Shown here: positions 36,866 to 48,800 of the stretch, one piece after another
Layout: each line of letters opens with the position of its first letter
How positions within the stretch are numbered: the first letter of the stretch is position 1
Source of the DNA: Diphasiastrum complanatum
Taxonomy: Eukaryota > Streptophyta > Lycopodiopsida > Lycopodiales > Lycopodiaceae
DNA: 64,000 nt
Direction of reading: 5' to 3'
NCBI GenBank assembly: GCA_029204225.1
Contig: CM055113.1
Coordinates: forward strand, 23,010,405 to 23,074,404
Translations under genes and position numbers: made by a program
Notes under the pieces: generated by a model
The model's input: only the letters and a program-made list of their open reading frames with translations
What the model was told of the DNA's origin: nothing
Databases searched by the model: none

Positions 36866-39800
36866 CACACCCACTCTCACACACACACACACACTCACAC
36901 ACATTCTATTATCTGACTCACACACACACAGACTATCACTCTCACACAATCTCACCCACTCTCGACATTCAAACTTGTCGGACACATGCGCTCAGGTGCC
37001 CAAAAAACATTCAGGTAGCCCCTACCTCTGAGCTGATTCACCAATAGTTCATCCAAAAGGTTGTTCTTGGTTCTTTAGTAGATTGACGATACTTGAAATG
37101 TCGAAAATGTATAGCTAATAAAGTTATGACAAAATAATTAGGAATTTGCTTGATAGAAAGCAGGGAACTTCACTAAGAAGTTTTAGAGAAATCTCTGTCA
37201 ATTGAAGTCCATGTACATCATTGTGTTTAAGAAAGCTTTATTGTACCTTATGATTGTCCAATACCCTTATTCAGCCTTATGCTTGGTATCCATAAATCAC
37301 TAAAAGATAGCATAAGCTTTCAGGTGCTTTAGTTTCAGTCCTTAAGAGCTTGACTTTATCAGGGTGTAATCCTTGGTCCGGTCCTTTTAGTCCTTCAAAC
37401 TTCATCCATTGTAGTGGAAGCCTTCCAAGAACTCGTTCAGTCACAAATCTGTCTCAGAACATCTAGCACTCACTCTGAAAGCAATAATAATGGTAAAGAA
37501 AAGTGTACTGCTGCTATTATCATGTTTCCAAACCCGTTTACTGTTCCCAACTAGATCATTGAAGCCCTTATAGATAGTCCATCTCTTGTCCAAGGAAATA
37601 CACATGTAGGAAGGCTGCTCTTTGCTGCTTCAAGTAATTCTACTTTATTCAGTCAATGAGTGTTTTATTACATGATAGGAGGCTCATTCCTTGTAGCAAT
37701 CTGTTTCTCTCTATTAGTGAGTATCTTTCTTTTAGTTTGTTAAATTGACATTTTTCTTGGGATTTGAGCTCTCTCGCTTGACAGTCCACGAATTTCTTCC
37801 ATTTCCTTTTTCCACAAGCTTTCTTTACGACTCTCCATGTCCTTAAACTTCCTGGGTTGAAGCTCTTCTCAATGAGGTCTTTCTCTCCTCATGGTCGCTC
37901 TTCACCGGTGACTTTATGGTGGCTAGGATTGCCTCTCAAGCAAGTCCTCCTCCAAAAGATTTTGTTCTACTGCTCACAAGGTTTCAAAAACTGCATGCAT
38001 GTATCTTTAAAATATCATCCAAACTACGTCCACGAGTGCCTCTTCAAGGTGTGCAAAGCTCACTATTGCTTCCACGACAGCCTCTTTGGCTTCCATAGTG
38101 GTCTCTCTTGCATGGCACCTAGTGCTTTACATAATAGATTTCTCTTTACCCTGGGGTTTTAGTCTTCTTTGCAGAAAAGTCTGATTTGGAATTTTATTGG
38201 GTGTTGAATGCAGATTCCTTGCCAATTGTTACCGCGACCTTTATTCTCTTGAAGGGCATTTAATGATTCATTTAGTAAGCCCACATACTGATCTTTGCCC
38301 ACATGATCCTATTTGTGTTCCTAGGTTGAAACCTGAGTTAAAGCTCTTTGGAATAGGAATAGGAACAAAATTTAGAAACGGGAACAAAAACAGGAATAAA
38401 ATGTAGGAATAGGAACAGGAACAGAACTTAGGAACATGAACGAGAACAGAAACCTAGGAACAGGAACATGAACTTAGGAACAAGAACAGGAACTTAGGAA
38501 CTTATGAATAGGAACAGGAACTTATGAACAGGAACATGAACAAGAACTTAGGAATAGGAACTTGGGAATAGGAACATGAACAGGAACATGAGCTTAGGAA
38601 TAGGAACAGGAGCAAGAACTTAGGAACAAGAACTTAGGAGTAGGAACATGAAGTCGTGGGAACTTAGGTTCAATAGGAACAGAAACAAAAATTGACCCTC
38701 TAATTTTTATGCGTGGACTCAGGAACTTAGTGGCTAATTTCTAATGGTAAATCAATGAATCTTGCATACATTGACTTAATATATTGACACTATAGCTCAA
38801 ATATGGTCTATAGATAGTAAGCCAAAGCAAGGAGCCTATGAGGGAACAACCCTGCTTCACCCCAATAGTGCTCCAGATGTGCTCAGATATGCCACTGCTA
38901 TGCCGGAAACAACCAAGGACACGCTCATAAAGTGCCATCACAGCAAGAACAATGTCGGTGGAGAAGCCGAGGTCTCGGAGTCTCTGGATGAGCAATGAAC
39001 GAGATGTGATCTGCCGTAGAATAATGTGCTCTGAAACCAACCTGACCCATGGCATGTAGTCTCCTAGTTTCCGCCTCTGAGCTCACAACAGACTGTAGTA
39101 TAGTACCATATAGTTTCGCCAGGACATGTCCAATCATGATGGTACGGTAGTTACTCGGATGGGGTGGATAATGTTAGTGCACTTGGGAGACGGAAAGCCA
39201 GAGACAACTGCAGAGTTAAGAAGGGTGACTATAATGGGGGCGAGTAAGTCAAAGGCATGGGAAAGGAGCTCAGATTCAAGGTCTTCGATATCTCTGGCTT
39301 TGTGGGACTTCAGCTTCTTAATGGCTGCAAGTACCATGTCAGATGTGAAAAAGGAGAACGCAGGTGGCCGTGGAGATATGGCGATAGGTGAGTCGGTAGG
39401 AACCGTGTACAGGCTAGTAGCATAATCAATCCATATGCGGAGGTCTTCCAAGAGAGGTGGTGGAGAGCGAGGAATGAACTCGCGCCAGAAAGCGCCCGAA
39501 GAAGAGCTGAAAAGAAGGTCAATGAGATGTTTCCCTTCAGAATCATCATGGGAGCGTTTCTTACGGCGGAGAGCACGACGGTAGGAGCGTCGGGAAGATC
39601 GAAGCAGATGTGGGGCATGAATGCGTGAGTGGGTTACTGACTGATGGAGAGAGCGACACTCAGTATCGTACCAAGGAGGGTGTAGTGTTCGAGGTGTGCG
39701 TCGGGTCTTTCCGGGGTGGGGTTTTGTGGGGAGGATTAATGATGTGGCCGTGTGGAGAGGTGGTGAGGAAATCAGCCTGGGTGTTGACTGGACTATCATG

Positions 39801-42800
39801 AGGAAAGGAGTGTAAAAGTGAAGCTAAGGACTGTCGGTATAGCGGCATGTAAGTGGGATCTAGGTGTCAACCATAGGAGTGAGCTACTTGGCCAAGTGGG
39901 CCACTTGCACTAATTTACTCAACTTACAAAAGGGGGGTCTCATGTATTTATTTAATAACATGCCCCATGAGTTATGTACAACTTACAACTTAACTAGTGC
40001 TTAGCCAAAAGGGTAAAATAGGCATTACTCTTCAACAACATTCAAGGCGAAAAATGTTCTACAACAAAATGGAGTTGCGGAGAGGAAGAGCCGGTCTATT
40101 GTGGAAACTGCGAGGAGTATGCTCAACAGTAAGAATCTTCCAAATATGTTTTGGGGTGAAGCAGTCAAGACCGTGGTTTATCTTTTTGAATTGAAGTCCT
40201 ACAAAAGTTGTAAAGAATCGGACTCCAGAGAGAGCTTACACGGGACAAAAATCTGACATAAGTCATTTGAGTGTTTTTGGAAGTATTGCATATGCTCACA
40301 TACCTAAGAATTCTGTCATAATTTGTGATACAAATTCTAGATGGAGTTACTAGTCCTACTAGCACTCACACAACCTTGCATAGAGATTAAAGAGAAATCA
40401 GATTATAGGAGAATTGAGCAAAGCTCTAACATATTGGAATTATTTTGTGGTGGGGCGCCAACCTACATATATAGTTTCTCTAATCTATGTGAAAGGCTAA
40501 AAAGCCTAAAGCAAATAGCAAAAGAGCAAAAGCTAATTGCTAAAATTACTACCTATATTGGGTAAAGACCCAAGGTGAATTTCTAAGTACGAAAATAGAT
40601 TCAACTTCTGAAATTTTTCTTTGCCAAGTCCTTTGGTAAAGATATCTGCAACTTGCTCTTCTGTAGGACAATAGATAAGCTCCACTTCACCACTTTGAAT
40701 CTTTTCTCTAATGAAGTGTTGTACTTCAATGTGCTTAGTCCTGCTATGAAAAACTGGATTTTTTGCCATTTAATACAACTTTGATTGTCGCACTGAAGTA
40801 TCGTAGGTGAATCTTGTGCCATATGTAGATCATGTAAAACCCTTCGTAACCATATTGCTTCACATGTTGCACTCGTAGTAGCTCGATATTCTGCCTCTAT
40901 AGATGATAATGCAATAGTATGCTGCTTCTTTGAACTCCAAGAGATAGCACCAGAACCAAGACTAAAAACATAACCTGTAGTAGATCTTCGGTCTTCTACA
41001 TCTCTAGCCCAATCAGCATCCACATATCCCTGTAACTTCAAATCATCCTGTCTCCCATAGAGAATACCAAATCTCAAAGTGCCCTGGATATATCTGAGTA
41101 TCCGCTTAGCAGCTCTCCAATGAATCTACTTAGGCTTAGCCATAAACTGACTAACCATACTCACAGCATAAGCAATATCTGGTCTGGTAGTAGTTAGATA
41201 GATTAAGCTTCCAACAAACTTTCTATATAACGTCTCATCTACATCTCGATCCTCCTCGGCTTTAGTAAGCTTACATCCACCATCATATGGTGTAGAAATA
41301 GGTTTGCCCTCTGACATATTAAACTTTTCAAGAAGTTCATGAGCATACTTAGATTGAGAAATAAATAGCCCATGTGCTACTCTCCATTCCTCAATCCCAA
41401 AAAATATTGTAGTGAACCAAGATCTTTCATACAAACTCTGATGAGAGATCTTTCTTGATACCTTGAATCATACTATGATCTGATCCTGTAATAACAAGGT
41501 CATCCACATACATCACTACAATCACAATATGACCATCCCTGATCAAAACGTAAAGTGTATGCTCCGAACTACTCCTCTGAAAGCCAAGCTCCTCAAAGTA
41601 TGTGTCAATCCTTGTGTACCACGCCCTAGGTGCTTGCTTAAGTCCATATAGTGCCTTGTCCAATTTGCAAACCTTGTTTTCATGTCTTGCTACTATGTAT
41701 CCCTCTAGCTGCTCTATGTAGACTTCTTCCTCTAGAAAACCATTCAAGAATGCACTCTTCACATCCATTTGTTGAATATCCCATCCAAACTAGCTACCAA
41801 TGATAAAATTGTCCTCATAGTAGTAGACTTAGCAATTGGTGCAAAAGTTTCTTCATAGTCAATCCCTTCCTGTTGAGCATAACCTTTTGCCACCAATCTT
41901 GCCTTATGTTTATCTATAGAACCATCTGATTTGTACTTAGTTCTATAGACCCACTTGCATCCAATAGCCTTTTTACCTGTAGGTAACTGAACAAGTCTCC
42001 AAATATCCTCTTTTTCAGCCTCTCTGAAAGTAGATGGATCCTTGGTTTCCAATACAGTGGCCATATATGCAAAATGTACATCCCCATCTTCATGATGATC
42101 CTCTTGTTGATCTTGATCTTCATGTTGCTTTTCAAGTCTAGCCGATCTCTTAGTCCCATGTGTACTGGACTCTCCCTGTTCCACAATAACACTATCCTTG
42201 ATAGTTTCATAGTACCATCTAGGCAATCTTCTAGCTTCTGATGTAGGATGCTTCCTGCCTGGTGAAGTAGGAGGTGAATAAGTATCCCATATACTTGATC
42301 TCTCCTTCCTCTTTCCTTTCTCAACCAAAGTCACTCTAGGTACTTGGACTGGCGTAGGCGATACATGTGTCGATTCAGGCTTCTGTAATAACTTGTCACA
42401 TAATATAGGGATTCCTCCATCTTGATTCTTATCATAAGGTATCTCTGTATCTTTATGAGTTGCCTCCTCATTAAAGATTACATCCCTACTTATGATGATT
42501 CTCTTACTCTCTAAGTCATATAACCTGTATCCCTTCTCTTGACTATCATATCCAAGGAATAAACACTTGGTTGCCTTAGAATCCAATTTGCTCCTGGAAT
42601 CGTTAGGGATGTGAGCATAAGCAATACTACCAAACACTCTCAAATGACTTACATTTGGCTTCCGACCTGTGTAAGCTTCCTCTGGAGTCAGATTCTCTAC
42701 AACCTTTGTAGGACTTCGATTCAAAAGATAAACCCTTGTCTTAACTGCTTCACCCCAAAACATATTTGGAAGATTTTTACTCTTGAGCATACTCCTCGCA

Positions 42801-45800
42801 GTTTCCACTATAGACCATTTCTTTCTTTCCGCAACTCCATTTTGTTGAGGCATGTCCGTGTTTGCAAATTGTCTCTTTATACCATGATCCTTGCAAAACA
42901 CCTGAAATTCCGTAGAAATACACTCTCCCCCTTTGTCCGAGCGAAGTATCTTGATTTGTCTATCTGTTTCTTTCTCCACCTATGTCTTAAACAATGTGAA
43001 ATACTTGAACGCTTCACCCTTATTCTTCAGAAAATAGATCCATGTCTTCCTAGAATAGTCATCCACAAACACCATGAAGTAAGTTGCTCCCCCATAAGAT
43101 TGAGTCCTCATAGGACCACACAAATCGGCATGTCCGTGCTTGCAAATTACCCCTTTATACCATGATCCTTGCAAAACACCTTAAATTCTGTAGAAAGATA
43201 CTCTCCCCCTTTATCCGAGCATAGTATCTTGATTTGTCTATCTATTCCTTTCTCCACCTGTGTCTTAAACCATGTTCTTATTCACCCTTATTCTTGAGAA
43301 CATAAATCCACGTCTTCCTAGAATAGTCATCAACAAACACCATGAAATAACTTGCTCCCCCATAAGACTGAGTTCTCATAGGACCACATAAATCCGTATG
43401 ACCGAGTTCTAGAACATTTCTCGCCTTGAATGTACTAGATGGAAATTTCTTCATATGATGTTTCCCTAAGACACAAGTTACAACCCTCACAAACCTTGTG
43501 ATCAAAAACAACTTGAGGTAAACCTGTAACCATGTTGTATTTCCTCAAGACTTATAAACTTTTACAATTCAGATGCCCAAACCTCTCGTGCCACAACTTA
43601 CTCACTGATCCAATATGCGCAACACTTGCATGATGACCCGCCACCCGAGCCTGAAGTTTGTACAAGCCTCCTGCAAGTATGTCCTCAGAGTTTGTTACAA
43701 TGATGAATAACATATGCCCCAAAATGGCAGGCAAGGCATATTGATCAAATCGCCACTAACAGTTTGTTGGCTAGCTTCTCACCACACTTGAGTAACACGA
43801 ACATCAACCAAGCCCATGATAGTCATCCTCGATCCACGTCTCCGAAAGCTTGCCAAATATGCCCATTAAGACACAAGCTTATCTAACCTAGCTTCCCCAA
43901 ATGCCTATGGGCCCAACCACCATCATCGCTTACAATTGGTTCGTCCTCTAGTGAGTGATCCATCTTGGGTAATGTTAGGACCAATACTAGCCCCTACATT
44001 CTAGTACATCATTTGAAGTCCAAAGCTTAAAGCCAAGAAACTTGCCCAAAAGTCAAACGAAGCTCATGCTAGCCCAAACCAAAAAGAATTATTGTGCACG
44101 AAAAGTCCTTGTCTGGTTTTCTATCCACCATCATGTACATAAAAAGATATTTGCTTTATTTTATGCTCATGATGCTTATATTTCAAGCATACATGGGTCG
44201 CAACCACCTTTGAAATGGAAGAGTTGATCTTCTTACTAGAGCTGCTACTACTTGTTGGACTAAAAGTTGATTAAGCTCATTATGGTTCGTATCCAAACGT
44301 AGCACTTCCAAATGCATGTCATCTCTACATTAGATAAGGGAAATGGTTGGCAAGTCTTATAGTGAGCATCCAAGTTTTGCAGGACCTATATTTTGAATCA
44401 CACCGAAGCCTAATGAGTTGCTTCCAACCCAAAATTAGGAGAGGTGATGTTGCTACCTATGAATTGACAAAAGATCCGATTTCTTTGAGGTGATTGAATG
44501 ATCTAAAACAAAATTTAGCAACACTAACAAAGGAGTGTCTCCCCAAGGAAAATTGTCAAGTCTTGATGTCAGTTAGCTCATGTGCTTCAAATTCCCATCC
44601 GTAGTCTGATTCTCTCAATTCAAAAAGTGTAGACTCAAACATGCTCCTAGAAAAGTTCAATTTCTCAAAGTAGGCATTGATTCGAGTATACAATGCCCAA
44701 GGTGTCCAATATGTGGGATTCGGAATAATTCCTGATATGGATAGCCGATACCCCAGTGTATAAGGTTATTAGTTATGCCACATCATTGATCCAGGTTTCA
44801 TGTCAAACAGAGGACTTCATCCAAAGATCTCGCAAAGTTTTCCAAAGGGTATTCTTTTTACTTTTCAATTTGTTTAGTTGTTCTTTTTGCATATGTTGCT
44901 TATTAAGATCCATTTTGTATCCATTTCTTACCTTTTAGAAGTGAAGTCTTTGAAAAGTCAAACCTTGGTCAAATTGGAATATTTTGTTTTCTGTTCTAAA
45001 AGATTCTGTTTTTGGATCTTTACATACTTTGTTTTTCAAGAAGTTCATTGCAGTTTATGGTTTGCCAAATGGATGTCTCATTCTCAAGATATTACACTTT
45101 GAAGTCGTGCCCTACTTCACCACCTTCCACCCATTTGGAATTTTCTTTGTGGCCGTCCCGAACTCCCTACTGCCCCACATTGAGCAGCCATTTTTCCAGC
45201 TTTTGCACATCCAATTATTGGCTGTCCAATGCCTTACTTCACTCACTTTTCAGCAGCCCCTTCACCACCTATTGTTTGTTAGTTTTCTAATACCATTGGA
45301 CCATTCGTCACATTTCCTGTTCGTTTTCCTTAACACTTTACATTTTCTCGTTTTGATTCCATTTTCTTTATTCGTTTTCCATTTTGTTAGAAAATAAATA
45401 AACGACAAAATAATGTCACATTTCTCTTTTCCGAAGTATTTCGATTTTTCCTCTACATCTTGTGGCATTGTCAAATTCACCTACTAGGTGAATAATTTCA
45501 AAGATTAGTTTTTCACTTATTCATGTTCAGATGTTATGAAAATCATGATGGCTTCTTTGTGGTTAGATGGCCATGCAAAAGTTTGGTTTTCCATCTATCG
45601 TCACACTCATCCTACTCTAATATGGGGCATATTCTTCTATTTGCTACCACTCTTTTGAGTTACCTTCTGCATGTGAGGTTGAGTCTTCACATAGTCCTGA
45701 GATAGTGATAGAGTCACATAGTCCTATTGTCGAGACATATAGTCCTCTTGTCGCATCACATAGTCATATTGTCCAGTCACGCAGTTCTATTGAGATTGAG

Positions 45801-48800
45801 TCACACATATCGATCCCTGTTGAGTCTTCTTGTATAGTGATCAACTCTCAGATCGGGAGGGATACACATAGCGAGTTAGAGTCACCTCTACAAGTTAATG
45901 CTGAGTACATTGGTGTTGCCTTGATTCACAAATACCGTGTTCAGTAGTTATTCCTGGTTTCATTGATATTGATGCCACATACCTTGATGGTGTTTCTACT
46001 ATTGCTCTTGCGCATACTTCACATATCCCTCTTCGTTCGGTGATTATTGCAATATCTTTTACATTGGTCTCTATATCTCCTTCTCTTGATTCCGTTATGG
46101 CCGATGTTACTAATGATTTCTTTGGGGTTCTTCACGGTTCCATGGTTGATGGCTCCCTCAATACTGGCGATCAAGTTGTATCCTATTTAGCTTTACTCCA
46201 TGGATCTCTGCTTGAGGTTTGTGATCTGCCTCATGATATTTCTACAGTTCCTTCGCCTATGGTTCTTACCTTTTTGCATTTTCCATCCAAGGATATTTGC
46301 CATATGCTACTTATCTGGGGTATTCATATGTTGGGATCTTTCTAGATGAGTATAGAGGTATCCTTCAATCTCCTTGTGTTTCTACATATAGGCTTGTTGC
46401 AGTCGATGCGGATAGTATACCACTTTGGGCCTTATATGCACTAGAGGCTTTTCATGCTATTGATTCATTTTTACCTCTTGATATTTGGCATTCTTGGTTC
46501 TTAGGTATAGCTTGGATTTCATTTGGACCTGTTGATTGGTGCTGGTTTTCCATATTACTAATCATCCGCGGTTCAAATATCTTTATCTGTTCCTTGGACT
46601 GTTGCTCATTGTCAGGCTTGGCATCTCCAGATAGCTTGGATTATTGCCTCTATCCCAGCTACTGTTTGTCACGATGATCTTCAGGTTCCCTGGCATTTCT
46701 GATTGCTCCATATCACTTGGTTTCCAATGTTGTAACTGAGTTGCCACTTTTTTCTAGTGTTCCTGGACCATCAAAATACCTTGAGAGAGTTTCTTCTCCT
46801 TTCTTGGTTATTTATTGGGGATATTGCCGCCATGTACTTCAGTGCTACTCATATCCTTTGATACTCATTCCCAGCTCAAGATGGATATTGCTCTGACACT
46901 TGCTACTGATGATGCAGATCTTGGTCCTTGTTCTGCTTTTCGTATATCAGTTGAACTTGCTATTCCTCATTCCAGTGCATTTGTTCTTTCAGTTATTCCA
47001 GTGACTTCAGTTGTTGCTCTTCCTGATGCTAGCTCCCTGGTTGCGGTCTCCTTGCCCTTGCTATGTGGTTGCACTTTTCATGTTCTTCTATCCCTCACTT
47101 GTGCACCTGGTGTGTACTTTGGGATTGCACTTGTGGCTAGTTCCGATGGGTCATCCGATTCTCGATCCGTTTTTTGCTGCATCCTATGATGGCTTGGTAT
47201 GTCCATATGAGGTCCTTCTAGATGAGTATTTTGGTTTGGCTACAGTTTCTCCGTTGGGGCCTCTACTAGTTCTAGATTTGTTGCTACTGCGTTCATGCAT
47301 CATGTCTTTTTGGATGATGCGTTGCTTTCCTGGACCTTATGGATCTCTTGGCATGACAATCTTCTCGCGATACGTGCCTTCAGGGTACAGTGTAAAAATT
47401 GCTACTTCTAATTCATGGGCCTTTTGAATGCCTTGGGCTTTTGACCATGTTGGTGTGCATTTCTCCATGCTAGCTATCCTTTGTCAGGACGATGTCTTTA
47501 TGCTTCATGTTTCCTGGCATATTGCTTGGTCTTCCATGATATTGCGACGTGATTGTTGTTCTACTTATGTTCCTACTCCTTGGTGCTGGTCTTCTGATGC
47601 TGCTTCTTGGGGCACCTATATTGTTGAGTTTGCACATATGGTTGATACTTCCGTTTGCGATTGGAATCAACATTTGTGTTTTGTAGATTATAGTTATAAC
47701 AATTCGGTTAGTACCAACACACGTGTGTCTCCATTGCCCTCCTAATGATGTTCATGTTACTTTATCTTCTTTTCTTACTAACTCTCGTGATTCTATTGTG
47801 AAGGCACAACAACATTTGGCGCGAGCTCAACATCGTTATAAGTCCTTGAGTAATCGTCATAGGTCTTTCTTAGAGTTTGTTGAGGGCCAGCCTATTTATG
47901 TTCGTTTCTCTTTTGCACGTCATAAGTTTGTGCAGGGTTCAGGGTTTAGGGTTTAGGGTTTAGGGTTTAGGGTTGTCTGCACATTACTATGGTCCTTTCC
48001 AAATTGTGGAAAAACTTATTCCTGTTACTTATCATTTACAGTTACCAGTTGTTACTCGTGCTTGTGACATTTTTCATGTTAGTCTACTTGTTTGTCTCTT
48101 TTTCTTGGTGAACCTTGTGATCCTTTGTTCCTACTGATCTTGAACTTTTCCATTTTTAACTGCTGCTATTTTACAGGTTCGGGTCATTTTAAGTCGTCGT
48201 CTTGTCCAGATTTTGGTCCAATGGGATGGTCGTCCAATTGATGAAGTTACATGGGAGTCTTTCAAAATTTTTGCCCACTCACCTTTACTGTAGGAACAGG
48301 CTTGTTTTCTCTATGCGTTGGTACGTGACGCCACTGTTTTTGATCCTGATGCCACACCATTTTCTATTCCGGCTGATGTGGTTGTTGTTCCACCTCTGGA
48401 TATTGCAACTAATTCATCTAATCTTATTCATGTTGCTGATTTCCATGATGTTGGTTCCCTAATTTTCATGTTGTTGTTCTCATCCCTCCTGCTGATCTTT
48501 CAGATATTGATGGTCCCGATGCTCCTGCTGCACCTGCTCTTGATTCTTCATTACTTGTTGATGATGATACCTCAGTTGCCCAGACGACCTCCATTACTTA
48601 CACACTGATCTAGTCTTTCATCTACTAGAATGGAGATTAATAATTCTTTTTGCTTCATTGTACTGAAAGGAGATATCCGCAGCTGCATGGGATTCGGCTT
48701 TTGGACTGACACCACTTGCACGAAATGTATAACCCAGGAAAGAAAACGACAATAAAGCGGTACTAAAATAGCTCTAGTAGTTAAAATTTTATAGCTCACA

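Noticed and set aside
36417..36985. Cys/Val-rich open frames
   Set aside because: Products of (CA)n repeats; only the BED-finger portion (36560-36690) is a real relic.
45012..47745. Series of long plus-strand open frames, hydrophobic and Leu/Phe rich
   Set aside because: T-rich composition explains them; no membrane-protein family, no retroelement motif and no consistent frame.
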